NCBI GenBank assembly: GCA_002314885.1
Contig: DCHT01000066.1
Coordinates: 5,533 to 69,532, forward strand
From: Bacteroidales bacterium UBA1745
GTDB lineage: Bacteria; Bacteroidota; Bacteroidia; Bacteroidales; UBA932
Direction of reading: 5' to 3'
Length of the DNA: 64,000 nt
How positions within the stretch are numbered: the stretch's first letter is position 1; each line of letters starts with the position of its first letter. Shown here one piece after another: positions 25,614-34,944 of the stretch. The notes below the pieces were generated by a model that had not been told where the DNA came from, did no database searches, and worked only from the letters and a program-made list of their open reading frames with translations. Position numbers and translations under genes: made by a program.

Positions 25614-27089
25614 TTAAAGGTCGTGTCCGCAATAGGACAGGTTGAAACTCTTGTTGCAGATAGGGAAGTCTGAGATTTCATTGCCTCTGACTGCGAGGGC
25701 AAGGGCCATCCAGTTGTGGAAGGAAGGGTCCTTGATCTTGTAGGCTGCGAGTTCGCCCTCTGCATCGGTAACTGCGCAGTGGCAGATTTCACCGCGCCAT
25801 CCCTCGGTGAGGGAGATTGCGAATGAATCGGCCTTAGGAGTGCCTGCGGACTGCATTTTGCCATCGAATTCAGGCATATCTTCGAGCAGTGCCCTGACGA
25901 TTCTCAGTGACTGCTTGACTTCGTCGATACGGAGTTCGGTGCGTGCGAGCACGTCGCCGGTGGTCTTCACGACTGGCTCAACAAGTCCCGCATAGAGGCC
26001 ATACGGATGAGATGCCCTGATGTCCCTGGAGACGCCGGCGCATTTGGCTGCCATACCGACGGCTCCGATGGATTCCGCCTGCTCCTTGCTGACTACGCCG
26101 GTGCGCTCCAGACGGGAGAGGACTGAAGGGAAGTGCTGCACCTTATCGCACATCTCCAGGAAGTCACGCTCGTAGGCGGCGAGGTCGCTCAGGAGCTGCT
26201 GCCTGAGTTCCTCGGTGAAGGCGTATGGGGCGTATGCCGGGCGGACATTGCCCTTGCCCAGACGGTTGCCGCACCAGCGCTGTGAGAAATTCACGATAGG
26301 GGTGCGCAGGCGGCCGTAAACGGCTGCTCCGAGCTGATATGCCACATCGCCGCATATTGCGCCCAGATCGCCCGTATGATTGGCCATACGCTCAAGTTCT
26401 GCCGCGAGTGTCCTGGCCCAGAGCACGGATTTGTCGGGAGTGTAGCCGCAGAGGCTCTCCCAGACGCCTGCAAAGGCGGTGGAATGGCTGACTGCGGTGT
26501 CGCCGGCAACGCCTTCCGCGAGCAGGACGCGCTCGATCAGACGCTTCTTCTCGAGCATAAGGCGCTCTGTGCCCCTGTGCTGCCAGCCGAGCTGGATTTC
26601 GAGATGGAGCACATCCTCACCGTTGCAGATGAAGCGGAAATGACCTGGTTCGATCACGCCGGCGTGGACAGGGCCTACACCGACTTCGTGCAGTTCCTCG
26701 CCCTCCATCTTGAAGAATTCATATTTGTCAGGGAAGAAGTTGCGGACTGGCTTGTACCAAGGATGTCCTTCGAATTCGAGGCCCCAGTTCTCGTGGATTT
26801 CGCGCTCGTAGCGCTCCAGGGCGAGGATGTCCTTGGCTGCGGACTCCAGTTTCGCGCCTTTCTCCACGTCGCAGGCGAATACGAGTATGTCGTGGGCGTT
26901 GTCGTCCGCGATGCACATCATAAGCCTGAGTCCATCCCCGCAAGGATATGCGAAGTAGCTTGCGCAATGCCTTGCCTTGTCGCCCATAAGTTCGATTGTG
27001 AGCGTCCTGAAGCTGTCGTAGGCGAGGACTGGGATGTCCGCTACCTTTACGCAGCCTCCGTTATTTATATGAAGTATATTGTTGTCCAT
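25614..27089 (-). CDS. HyfG/NuoCD-like large subunit lacking NiFe ligands
   Basis: A 491-residue fusion of a NuoC-like 30-kDa domain (LERYEREIHENWGLEFEGHP, ~residues 91-110) with a NuoD/hydrogenase large-subunit domain (VGPVHAGVIEPGHFRF, then QHRGTERLM). The two CxxC motifs that bind nickel-iron in group 4 hydrogenases are gone: the first reads G193-V-A-G-D-T198 where R-x-C-G-x-C is expected, and the C-terminus reads NLSYCGHDL instead of DPCxxC. It is therefore not a hydrogenase by known chemistry. It belongs to the Ehr-type (energy-converting hydrogenase related) group. Confidence 0.82.
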   Translation of the reverse strand: MDNNILHINNGGCVKVADIPVLAYDSFRTLTIELMGDKARHCASYFAYPCGDGLRLMMCIADDNAHDILVFACDVEKGAKLESAAKDILALERYEREIHENWGLEFEGHPWYKPVRNFFPDKYEFFKMEGEELHEVGVGPVHAGVIEPGHFRFICNGEDVLHLEIQLGWQHRGTERLMLEKKRLIERVLLAEGVAGDTAVSHSTAFAGVWESLCGYTPDKSVLWARTLAAELERMANHTGDLGAICGDVAYQLGAAVYGRLRTPIVNFSQRWCGNRLGKGNVRPAYAPYAFTEELRQQLLSDLAAYERDFLEMCDKVQHFPSVLSRLERTGVVSKEQAESIGAVGMAAKCAGVSRDIRASHPYGLYAGLVEPVVKTTGDVLARTELRIDEVKQSLRIVRALLEDMPEFDGKMQSAGTPKADSFAISLTEGWRGEICHCAVTDAEGELAAYKIKDPSFHNWMALALAVRGNEISDFPICNKSFNLSYCGHDL

Positions 27090-27093
27090 AGCA

Positions 27094-28515
27094 TTACTGT
27101 AACATTGCTGCGGCCTGCTGGATGAGTTCGAGCAGGAATGCAGGAGGATTGAAGCCGATGTAGGCGGCGAGAACGAAGAGAATCAGCTGTGAGACGGACT
27201 CCCAAGGGGATATCTTTATCTTCTCCACAGGCTTGGTGGCAGGGAGGAAGATGATGCGGAAGATGCTTCTGGCGAAGGCCCAGAGCAGCACTGTAAGCAG
27301 GAAGGCGGTGATTGCGAATACCACCCAGCTGCCGTTTGCTATCATAGCCTTGAAAACGAGCAATTCGCTGAAGAAGAGGCCTGAAGGCGGTACTGCGGCG
27401 ATGCTGACGAAGCCCAGGAGCAGCACGAGTGCGCCGAAAGGATTGAGCTTGAGATAGTCGCCCATATCGTCTATCATCTTGCTGGAATAGACGCGCCAGA
27501 GCTGGGTGAAGTGGAAGAAGAGTCCGGACTTCACGAAGGTGTGCATCACGATGTGCAGCATTGCGGCGATGAAGCCTGCCTTGCCGAAGCACAGGCCCAG
27601 GGTGACGACTGACATATGCTCAATGCCTGAGTAGGCGAGCATACGCTTGACGTTGCTGATCCTCGCCATATAGATGGTGGCGATGAAGAGAGTGATGAGC
27701 GCTGCGATGAGCATCACCATCCTTGCCCAATCGGCTACCGGAGTGCCGCTGATGGCTGAATAGACCCTGTAGATGCCGCAGAAGCCGAGGTTCATCAGTG
27801 CGCTGGCGAGCAGGGCGCCCGCAGGTGCAGGAGCTTTGTCCTTGGCGTCGACGCCGGCCGTGAACATTGGGAAGAGGCCCAGTTTCGCGGTGTATCCGGC
27901 GAAGATGAAGAGGAAGCCGAGCTTCATCCAGAAACTGTTCAGAGTGGCCTTGTGGGCCAGCAGGTCGGTGTAGAAGAGCTCGGAGCAGCCGTCGTGGAGA
28001 AGGGCTAGACTGATGAACAGTATGCCCACGAACACGAAGCTGATGCTGATCGCACAGACGAAGACGTATTTCCAGGTGGCCTCGAGGGCGAGTTTGCTGC
28101 GGTGGTGGTAGATGAGCATAGCCGCGCTGAGGGTGGTGATCTCAGTGAAGATCCAGGTCACTGCGGCGTGGTTGGCCAGGTAGCCCATAGTCATTGCGGC
28201 TATGAGGAGTACGCAGGAGGCGTTGTAGACTGCTGCGCTGCCAGGCGAGCTGAGCGGCTTGGTGAGATAGATGCGGCTGTGAAGGAGGGTAGGGTAGCTT
28301 ACGATGGTGAGTGTGAGGAGCAGTATGAGCCCCATTGCATCGAAGCTGAAGTAGTTGAGTTCAGTGCAGCCCTGATGCAGCATCGCGTGCACTGTGAGCA
28401 GGGTCTGAACTCCCAGGAAAAGCACTCCGAGTAGGTCGGAGAGCACTCTTGAACGGCTGAAGACCAGACCGATGACGATGCAGAAGACTGCTGCGAGATA
28501 AATTGCTGTGATCAT
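27094..28515 (-). CDS. HyfF/NuoN-like antiporter-type membrane subunit
   Basis: About 473 residues starting MITAIYLAAVF, five bases after the preceding stop. Around 13-14 hydrophobic helices carry the proton_antipo_M family pattern, including LAYSGIEHMSVVTLGLCFGKAG and GVDAKDKAPAPAGALLASALM, which contains the Lys/His proton-path region. As in HyfF or MrpD-like subunits it should move protons or sodium. It is one of two such subunits in the operon (other at 30066). Confidence 0.85.
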   Translation of the reverse strand: MITAIYLAAVFCIVIGLVFSRSRVLSDLLGVLFLGVQTLLTVHAMLHQGCTELNYFSFDAMGLILLLTLTIVSYPTLLHSRIYLTKPLSSPGSAAVYNASCVLLIAAMTMGYLANHAAVTWIFTEITTLSAAMLIYHHRSKLALEATWKYVFVCAISISFVFVGILFISLALLHDGCSELFYTDLLAHKATLNSFWMKLGFLFIFAGYTAKLGLFPMFTAGVDAKDKAPAPAGALLASALMNLGFCGIYRVYSAISGTPVADWARMVMLIAALITLFIATIYMARISNVKRMLAYSGIEHMSVVTLGLCFGKAGFIAAMLHIVMHTFVKSGLFFHFTQLWRVYSSKMIDDMGDYLKLNPFGALVLLLGFVSIAAVPPSGLFFSELLVFKAMIANGSWVVFAITAFLLTVLLWAFARSIFRIIFLPATKPVEKIKISPWESVSQLILFVLAAYIGFNPPAFLLELIQQAAAMLQ

Positions 28516-28519
28516 AGTC

Positions 28520-29149
28520 CTAGTCTTTGAGTTTGTTGAGTGAGTCAATGTCTACATCGTGGAATACGTCTCCGATCTTGTTGGCGAAGATTCCGAGGAT
28601 GAGCACGGATGCGAAGATATCGAGCATTACGCCGAGGTTCACCAGGGCAGGCATTTCGTTACCGACTGCGAGCGAGAGTATGAATACGCCGTTCTCGATC
28701 ACGCAGTAGCCTACCACGTGGGTGAGGATCTTGCGTCGTGAGACTATGAGGTACAGACCGGTGAAAATGGCCGATACCGCGCCCACGAAGAAGAATTTGT
28801 CGAGTATGAGGTCGTCGATGCTGCCGGACAGAAGTATGGAGCCTACCACGATTCCCGCCACGATGAGCAGGGAAATGAAGTTCGGCAGATAAGGCTCGGT
28901 CTCACGTGTGATGCCGTTGTGGCGTATGATTCTCTCGAGGCAATATGGCACTGCGGCCGCCTTGAAGACTATGGTCTCGAGCAGTATGACGACGAGGTTG
29001 AAGATGTTGAAGTCCTTGAGGTGGAAGGCCGCCACGAGGAACAGCAGTATGCCCTGGAATACCAGGATCTTGATATAGTTCCTCATCCTGTTGGCAATGG
29101 CCATATAGAGCAGGGTGGCGAGGAATATTATAATAAGTGTTTCCAGCAT
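28520..29149 (-). CDS. HyfE-like membrane subunit
   Basis: A 209-residue integral membrane protein with about six helices and a NuoK-related C-terminal half (VVGYCVIENGVFILSLAVG, with a membrane-embedded Glu, then MPALVNLGVMLDIFASVLILG). This matches HyfE of hydrogenase-4-type complexes. It lies between the HyfC-like and HyfF-like genes with gaps of six and four to five bases. Confidence 0.82.
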   Translation of the reverse strand: MLETLIIIFLATLLYMAIANRMRNYIKILVFQGILLFLVAAFHLKDFNIFNLVVILLETIVFKAAAVPYCLERIIRHNGITRETEPYLPNFISLLIVAGIVVGSILLSGSIDDLILDKFFFVGAVSAIFTGLYLIVSRRKILTHVVGYCVIENGVFILSLAVGNEMPALVNLGVMLDIFASVLILGIFANKIGDVFHDVDIDSLNKLKD

Positions 29150-29155
29150 AGTTCC

Positions 29156-30061
29156 TTATACGAGTTGTCCGGACATAAGCATCACTCCGAATACGGCGAG
29201 GAGGGCGATGCAGGCCAGTGTGAATATGAACTGAGGATTGTGGTTCATCCTGAAGCGGGCGGTGAATGACTCGTTGACGCCGATGATCACTGCGCAGAGG
29301 ACCTGTATTGCGAGGAATACAGGGATGCCGAATCCTACGGGGATGCTGCCGATGAAGAGATTTGCTATCAGGGCAGCGTACATTGCGAACTTGAGGTAGC
29401 CGGTCACGAAGATGAGACCGAGGTCTATGCCGCTGTTGTCGAGGACCATAACCTCGTGAATCATAGTGAGTTCGAGGTGGGTCTTAGGGTCGTCCACAGG
29501 CATACGGCTGTTCTCTATCATCGCGAGGACGAGGAAGATGAACGCAGCGATGACTGCGAGCGCCCAGCTCATAGTGCTGCTTGGGTGCAGGGCCGCGAAG
29601 ATGCTCTCGAAGGAGCTGTGTCCCGTCATCATTGCGAGGGAACCCATAATCAGGAAGAATGCAGGCTCTGCGAGCATTGAATAGGTGGCCTCGCGGGAGG
29701 CGCCCATACCTTCGAAGCTGGAGCCTGTGTCAAGTGCGCCGATGATGCAGAAGAACTTGCCGAGGGCGAGTGCGTAGGCGAAGAATACGAAGTCTCCGTT
29801 GAAGCTGATGAGACCGGCCTTGTGCCCGAATGGGACGCAGAGGCAGGCTATGATAACCGATGCCAGATAGACTGCAGGGGCCATTTTGAATACCGGGCCG
29901 GTGACGTCGCTGTAGACTGCGCCCTTGCGGAAGAGCCTTATGACGTCCTGGATAGGCTGCATTATGCCGGGACCTTTTCTGCCGGCGCATCTGCTCTTCA
30001 CGCGGCCTATGATACCGTTGAAGAAGAGCGCTGAAATGAGAATGAGTATCAGACTTGTCAT
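29156..30061 (-). CDS. HyfC/NuoH-like membrane subunit
   Basis: A 301-residue membrane protein of the NuoH/HycD/HyfC family, which joins the soluble arm to the ion-pumping subunits. Conserved cytoplasmic loops are present: GRKGPGIMQPIQDVIRLFRK (~residues 28-47) and ENSRMPVDDPKTHLELTMIHE (~183-203), the latter with the acidic and P-x-D residues of the quinone-side loop. It follows the HyfB-like gene by four bases. Confidence 0.88.
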   Translation of the reverse strand: MTSLILILISALFFNGIIGRVKSRCAGRKGPGIMQPIQDVIRLFRKGAVYSDVTGPVFKMAPAVYLASVIIACLCVPFGHKAGLISFNGDFVFFAYALALGKFFCIIGALDTGSSFEGMGASREATYSMLAEPAFFLIMGSLAMMTGHSSFESIFAALHPSSTMSWALAVIAAFIFLVLAMIENSRMPVDDPKTHLELTMIHEVMVLDNSGIDLGLIFVTGYLKFAMYAALIANLFIGSIPVGFGIPVFLAIQVLCAVIIGVNESFTARFRMNHNPQFIFTLACIALLAVFGVMLMSGQLV

Positions 30062-30065
30062 ATCG

Positions 30066-31820
30066 CTAGCAGAATAAGAAGGTTATGATAAGTGTGCAGA
30101 TGATGAAGACTATGCCATAGAGCACATAGAACTGCATCTTGCCGTTCTGAAGGAAGGAGAAACGGTCCATCAGGCGGTTGTAGGCTCCCAGAGGCTTGTC
30201 TATGAGAGTGTTCTCCAACTTGTCGTAGGACTCTGACTCGAAGCTGCCGTCGGTAGGGTATATGCCCACAGGCAGTTTCTTTTCCTTCTTGTTTCCGAGA
30301 ATGAATGAGAAGAGCTGCACATAGGTCTTCACGAATGAAGTGGCGGTGTACTGGATCTTTGGAGTGCCCTGGGTGTAGCCGCAGCCCCAGGTAGGGCCTT
30401 CAGCCACTGCACGGCGGGCATTGTGCCTGCTCTTGGCGATGTAGATGACGGCTGCAAAAAGCAGGAAGAGAAGGCCTGCAAGGCCGACCAGAGTCAGGTT
30501 GACATTGGTGTTCAGGGCTTCGCTGCTTGCGTATGGGAAGCATTCTATGGCTTTGCCTGCAAGTTTCGAGTAGAGACCCGGGCAGAGGCCGATGGAAAGC
30601 ATGATCACTGCCTCGATGGCGAGCGGAACGATGCGGCAAGGCTCCATTTCGTGGGCGTCCACTTCAGTCCTAGGGCTGCCCAGGAAGATGATTCCGAATG
30701 CCTTGGTGAAGCAGAGGATTGCGAGACCGCCTATCATCACGAGGGCCAGGATGGAGAATACCGCTCCGGTGGTGACGCCTGGCTCTGCACCCTGCATCCA
30801 TCCGAAGAGGCCGCTGTAGATGAGGAATTCGGAGATGAATCCGTTCATTGGCGGCAGACCGCAGATGGCAATTGAGGCAATGAGGAAGAGGGCCGCGGTC
30901 CAAGGCATCTTCTTGGCCAGGCCACCGAGGCTCTCGATATCGAGGGTGTGGGTGGCGTGATATACGTTGCCTGAACAGAAGAAGAGCACTGACTTGAAGA
31001 GGGCGTGGTTGAGCGTGTGCAGCAGCGCACCTGCGAAACCGAGGGTTGCGAGCACCGTGTCGCCGTTGCCGGCTCCGATGCAGCCGAGTCCTATGCCCAT
31101 ACCGATGATTCCGATGTTCTCGATGCTATGGTAGGCGAGGAGCTTCTTGAGGTTGTGCTGAAGTATGGCCATCATCACGCCATAGAGGCCCGAAATGGCT
31201 GAAACCGTGAGTATGATGGCACCTGCAGTCACGAAGTCGATGCTGAACCAGGAGATCATCCTGAGTATGCCGAAGATGCCTATCTTGATGATCACGCCTG
31301 ACATCACGCCTGAAATATGGGCCGGAGCTGCTGGATGCGCGTATGGCAGCCAGGTGTGGAAAGGCACGAAGCCGGCCTTCACCGCGAAGCCTGCGAAAAG
31401 GAGCAGGAATGCGGCCATTCCGTTGTTGTGGGCGCAGTAGCGGGGGATAGAGCAGAATTCGTAGGAACCTGTCTTCGCTGCTATCATCATAAATCCAGCG
31501 GTCAGAAGCACCACTGAAACGTGTGACTGAATGAAGAAATTGATGCCGGCCTTGATCGTCTCCGGCTTCTCGCTCTCATAAATGATAAGGAAGAACGAGC
31601 TGAGGGCCATGATTTCCCAGCACACCAGGAACTGAATGGAGTTCTGCACCACGCACAGCAGCATCATCGATGCGTATGCTATGGCGTAATTGATCCAATG
31701 GAGAGTGTTCCTGAGAGGCCTGCCCTTGTAGTGCTTCATATAGCCGATTCCGTAGATAGCGCCGCAAACGAACACTATCGTAATGATGGCCATAAACCAC
31801 ATTGATAAGTACATATTCAT
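30066..31820 (-). CDS. HyfB/NuoL-like antiporter-type membrane subunit
   Basis: About 584 residues from MNMYLSMWF; upstream in-frame Met (31844) would overlap the promoter. It has some 15 helices with LLAYHSIENIGIIGMGIGLG and LPYAHPAAPAHISGVMSGVIIKIGIFG, the Lys and His positions of proton-translocating NuoL/HyfB proteins, and a long C-terminal tail. It is the first gene of the Ehr-like operon. It should couple the reaction of the soluble arm to ion movement. Confidence 0.88.
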   Translation of the reverse strand: MNMYLSMWFMAIITIVFVCGAIYGIGYMKHYKGRPLRNTLHWINYAIAYASMMLLCVVQNSIQFLVCWEIMALSSFFLIIYESEKPETIKAGINFFIQSHVSVVLLTAGFMMIAAKTGSYEFCSIPRYCAHNNGMAAFLLLFAGFAVKAGFVPFHTWLPYAHPAAPAHISGVMSGVIIKIGIFGILRMISWFSIDFVTAGAIILTVSAISGLYGVMMAILQHNLKKLLAYHSIENIGIIGMGIGLGCIGAGNGDTVLATLGFAGALLHTLNHALFKSVLFFCSGNVYHATHTLDIESLGGLAKKMPWTAALFLIASIAICGLPPMNGFISEFLIYSGLFGWMQGAEPGVTTGAVFSILALVMIGGLAILCFTKAFGIIFLGSPRTEVDAHEMEPCRIVPLAIEAVIMLSIGLCPGLYSKLAGKAIECFPYASSEALNTNVNLTLVGLAGLLFLLFAAVIYIAKSRHNARRAVAEGPTWGCGYTQGTPKIQYTATSFVKTYVQLFSFILGNKKEKKLPVGIYPTDGSFESESYDKLENTLIDKPLGAYNRLMDRFSFLQNGKMQFYVLYGIVFIICTLIITFLFC

Positions 31821-31841
31821 CTCGATTTTATAAAACGGGCG

Positions 31842-31849
31842 CAAATGTA
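31842..31849 (-). promoter_or_regulatory. -7 box for the Ehr-like operon
   Basis: TACATTTG on the minus strand matches TAnnTTTG and lies about 20 bases before the HyfB-like start. The -33 region is AT-rich without a clear TTTG. TATATTTA on the plus strand (about 31876-31883) is a one-mismatch -7 candidate for the divergent FAD oxidoreductase gene. Confidence 0.4.
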
Positions 31850-31903
31850 CGAAAATTTTATTAAATAAATATGTGTATATTTACGGCTGAAATATTCAAT
31901 TAA

Positions 31904-33217
31904 ATGAATCAGATCATTACTCTTTCTGCACAGGTTCCTGTAGTCGGCCAGTATGACACCGTAGTCTGCGGTGGTGGCCCTGCAGGCTTCATCGCCGCAA
32001 TCGCTGCTGCAAGGCAGGGCGCAAAGACGGCTCTCATCGAACAGTATGGCTTCCTGGGTGGTATGGCCACCACGGGCTTCGTGGCCCCTCTCAGCGTCTT
32101 CACTTACAATAATGAGAAGGTGATAGGCGGCATTCCTTGGGAGTTCATCGAGCGCCTGCAGGCTATGGGCGGCGGTCTGATCGAGAAGCCTCTCGGCAAC
32201 GTGGCATTCGACCCGGAGATGTACAAGCTCTGCTGCCAGCAGATGGTGCTCGAGGCCGGTGTGGAACTGTATATGCACAGTTATCTCTGCGGCTGTACCA
32301 AGAGCGCCGACGGACATATCGAGAACGTGATCATCACCAATAAGAACGGCTTTGAGGCCATTGGCGGCAAGGTTTTCATCGATTGCACCGGTGATGCCGA
32401 CCTGGCTCACTTCGCAGGTGCTGAGATGCTCCCGGACGAAGGCAAGCCTCTCCAGCCGCTTTCAAGTTACTTCATACTCGGCGGCGTGGATACGACATCG
32501 CCTCGCATCGACCAGGCCATGCACCACAACCGCCAGGGCGTCAACTGCCATTGCGAAAGCATCAGGGACGAACTCGTGGCCCGGAGGGAAGAACTCGGCA
32601 TTCCTGAGTTCGGCGGACCTTGGTTCTGCACGACTCTGCAGCCTGGTGTCGTGACCGTCAATATGACCCGTACGGCGGCGAATGCCTGCGACAACCGCGA
32701 CTATACTGCCGCCGAATGCCGCCTGCGCGAGCAGGCCTATCAGATGGCAGCAGTGCTCCGTGACAATTTCGAGGAATTCAAGAACTGCTATGTGCTCGCT
32801 GTGGCACCTACGGCCGGCATTCGTGAAACGCGCCGCGTCAAGGGCCTCCACGTGATTACTGCTCAGGAATATGTGAGCGCCTTCAGATATGACGACAGCG
32901 TCTCCAGAGGTGCTCATCCTATCGATATCCACGTAGCCAGCGGCCCTGCCCAGAACGTCACTTTCCTGAAGTCTCCGGCATACGTACCTTATCGTTCATT
33001 GCTCGCAGAGAGCCTTGACAACCTGCTTGTTGCAGGCCGTTGCATCTCTGCGGACAAGACTTCATTCGCATCTCTGCGTGTGCAGGCCTCCTGTATGGGA
33101 ACCGGACAGGCAGCGGGCGTGGCTGCAGCTCAGTGTGCAGCATCGGGACGTGACGTGCGCAAGGCGGATGTCGCTGCCCTTATGGATACCCTTCGTGAAA
33201 TCGGTACAGTGATTTAG
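31904..33217 (+). CDS. FAD-dependent oxidoreductase (cytoplasmic)
   Basis: A 437-residue FAD_oxidored-type flavoprotein with the binding motif YDTVVCGGGPAGFIAAIAAARQ (~residues 18-39), ALIEQYGFLGGMA, a DCTGDADLAHFAG segment and a C-terminal NLLVAGRCISAD...GTGQAAGVAAAQ. No signal peptide, unlike its relative at 1583-2893. The reaction is unknown. It begins the operon that continues with a sodium symporter, an SGNH-type lipoprotein, GH2 and a sialidase, so it may oxidise a sugar acid or amino sugar released there; that link is inferred from position only. Confidence 0.78.
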   Translation: MNQIITLSAQVPVVGQYDTVVCGGGPAGFIAAIAAARQGAKTALIEQYGFLGGMATTGFVAPLSVFTYNNEKVIGGIPWEFIERLQAMGGGLIEKPLGNVAFDPEMYKLCCQQMVLEAGVELYMHSYLCGCTKSADGHIENVIITNKNGFEAIGGKVFIDCTGDADLAHFAGAEMLPDEGKPLQPLSSYFILGGVDTTSPRIDQAMHHNRQGVNCHCESIRDELVARREELGIPEFGGPWFCTTLQPGVVTVNMTRTAANACDNRDYTAAECRLREQAYQMAAVLRDNFEEFKNCYVLAVAPTAGIRETRRVKGLHVITAQEYVSAFRYDDSVSRGAHPIDIHVASGPAQNVTFLKSPAYVPYRSLLAESLDNLLVAGRCISADKTSFASLRVQASCMGTGQAAGVAAAQCAASGRDVRKADVAALMDTLREIGTVI

Positions 33218-33218
33218 T

Positions 33219-34925
33219 ATGACTTGGTTAGACTACGGAGCCATTGCCGCCTACTTCGTGGGACTGGTGGCAATCAGCCTTCTCGTGAAGGGCAAGATCC
33301 GCAATTCGAGTGATATGTTCATAGCCGGCCGCAACTCTTCGTGGTGGCTCAGTGGCGTATCTTCATATATGACCGTGTTCAGCGCCAGCACCTTCGTGGT
33401 ATGGGGCGGCGTGGCCTACAAATCCGGCCTCGTGGCCGCTGTGGTGGGCTATATGTTTGCCGTGGCAGCAGTGCCTGTGGGCCTGTGGATCGCAGGCAGA
33501 TGGAGAAAGATGCGCATCGATTCTCCGGGCGAATACCTTGCGATACGTTTCGGCAAGAGCACGGTGAATTTCTACACCATCGCCGGCATCGTGGGCCGTG
33601 GAGTCCACACCGCAACGGCGCTTTACGCAGTTTCCATCATCCTGAGCGCCCTGACGGGACTCAACATCTGGATAGCCATACTTATTCTCGGTACAGTTAC
33701 CCTCATCTATACCGTGATCGGCGGCTTCCTGGCCGTTCTGCTCACGGATTTCGTGCAGTTTGCCGTACTTCTGGCAGTGGTGCTCTTCCTCGTGCCGCTT
33801 TCATTCAAAGAGGTTGGGGGAGTGCAGGTGTTCCTTGACAATGCCCGTCAGATTCCTGGTTTCCTGAGCGGTACTTCTCAGACTTACACCTGGCTCTGGC
33901 TGGTGCTCTGGGCTGTGCTCAATGTGGCATATCTCGGTGGTGACTTCCCGTTCGTGCAGCGCTACATCAGCGTGCCGACCAGAAAGGATGCCCAGAAGAG
34001 CATTTTCCTCGTTGGAGCCCTCTATATCCTAACTCCGCTGCTGTGGTACCTTCCGGCTATGATCTACCGTGTGCTGGTGCCTGGTCCCGGTATGGACGTG
34101 GATCCTGCCGCAATGACCACTCTCGGCGAGAGCGCATACGTGGAAATGGGCAAGAGGGTGCTGATGAACGGTATGCTGGGCATTATGCTCGCTGCTATGC
34201 TTTCAGCCACTATGTCTATGGTGTCCGGCACTCTCAACGTCTATGCGAACGTATTTACCTGTGACATCTGGGGCGCCCGCCACAAGAATGCCGCAGAGAG
34301 CGATAAGATACGTGCAGGCCGCGTATTTACTCTCGTGTTCGGCCTGGCCATCACCGCCGGTGCTATGCTGATTCCGTTTGCCGGAGGCGCAGAGAAGGTG
34401 GTTGTGACCATACTCACGATGATACTCTGTCCTCTGTATATTCCGTCCCTCTGGGGCATTTTCAGCCGCAGGCTCACCGGCAAGCAGCTGATGATAGCTA
34501 TGCTCGCATCCTGGGCAGTAGGCTTCACTGCAAGGTTCACGGTGCCTGCCGAGATTATCAGGCCGAGTCTCATCGAGTCCATCTCCGGCAGCATCCTGCC
34601 TATAGCCATCCTTTCCGTGATGGAAATCGTATCCTGGCGAAAGGGCCTTGTCGCTCCAGGTGCTGAGGCTGTGCTGGCCATCAGCGATCCTGACTCCGAC
34701 AGACAGAGCACTCCTGAGATGAAGGCTGCCTCCAGGGCCTATTCCGACCTCGCAATTTCCTGCTTCTGCGCCACCATCGGCGTCGTGGCATTGCTGCTGA
34801 CCGTGCTGCTCATTGCCGGCGATCCTAAGACCGTCGCTGCCAAGGGCATAGTGATATGGTTCATTGCAGCCATCGTTGTCGTCGTTGCTACATATCTGGC
34901 CTATAGGCTTTTACGTAAGAAATAA
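33219..34925 (+). CDS. Sodium:solute symporter (SSS family)
   Basis: A 568-residue protein with about 13 membrane helices. Family marks are GRNSSWWLSGVSSYMTVFSASTFV (helix 1-2, sodium site), RIDSPGEYLAIRFGKSTV, VTLIYTVIGGFLAVLLTDFVQF and AAMLSATMSMVSGTLNVYANVF. Sugars, sialic acids and vitamins are all carried by this family. Next to a sialidase and beta-galactosidase, sialic acid or a sugar is the likeliest cargo. One base separates it from the preceding gene. Confidence 0.88.
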   Translation: MTWLDYGAIAAYFVGLVAISLLVKGKIRNSSDMFIAGRNSSWWLSGVSSYMTVFSASTFVVWGGVAYKSGLVAAVVGYMFAVAAVPVGLWIAGRWRKMRIDSPGEYLAIRFGKSTVNFYTIAGIVGRGVHTATALYAVSIILSALTGLNIWIAILILGTVTLIYTVIGGFLAVLLTDFVQFAVLLAVVLFLVPLSFKEVGGVQVFLDNARQIPGFLSGTSQTYTWLWLVLWAVLNVAYLGGDFPFVQRYISVPTRKDAQKSIFLVGALYILTPLLWYLPAMIYRVLVPGPGMDVDPAAMTTLGESAYVEMGKRVLMNGMLGIMLAAMLSATMSMVSGTLNVYANVFTCDIWGARHKNAAESDKIRAGRVFTLVFGLAITAGAMLIPFAGGAEKVVVTILTMILCPLYIPSLWGIFSRRLTGKQLMIAMLASWAVGFTARFTVPAEIIRPSLIESISGSILPIAILSVMEIVSWRKGLVAPGAEAVLAISDPDSDRQSTPEMKAASRAYSDLAISCFCATIGVVALLLTVLLIAGDPKTVAAKGIVIWFIAAIVVVVATYLAYRLLRKK

Positions 34926-34944
34926 TCAATAATATTCAAGCATA

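Noticed and set aside
24853..31820. Annotation as a working group 4 [NiFe] hydrogenase or formate hydrogenlyase
   Set aside because: Both NiFe-binding CxxC motifs and most proximal FeS ligands are absent, and no hydrogenase maturation genes or formate dehydrogenase lie nearby.
24853..31820. Respiratory complex I (nuo operon)
   Set aside because: The gene content and order (HyfB, HyfC, HyfE, HyfF, HyfG, fused HyfHI types) match hydrogenase-4-related complexes; NuoA, J, M and the NADH module are missing.
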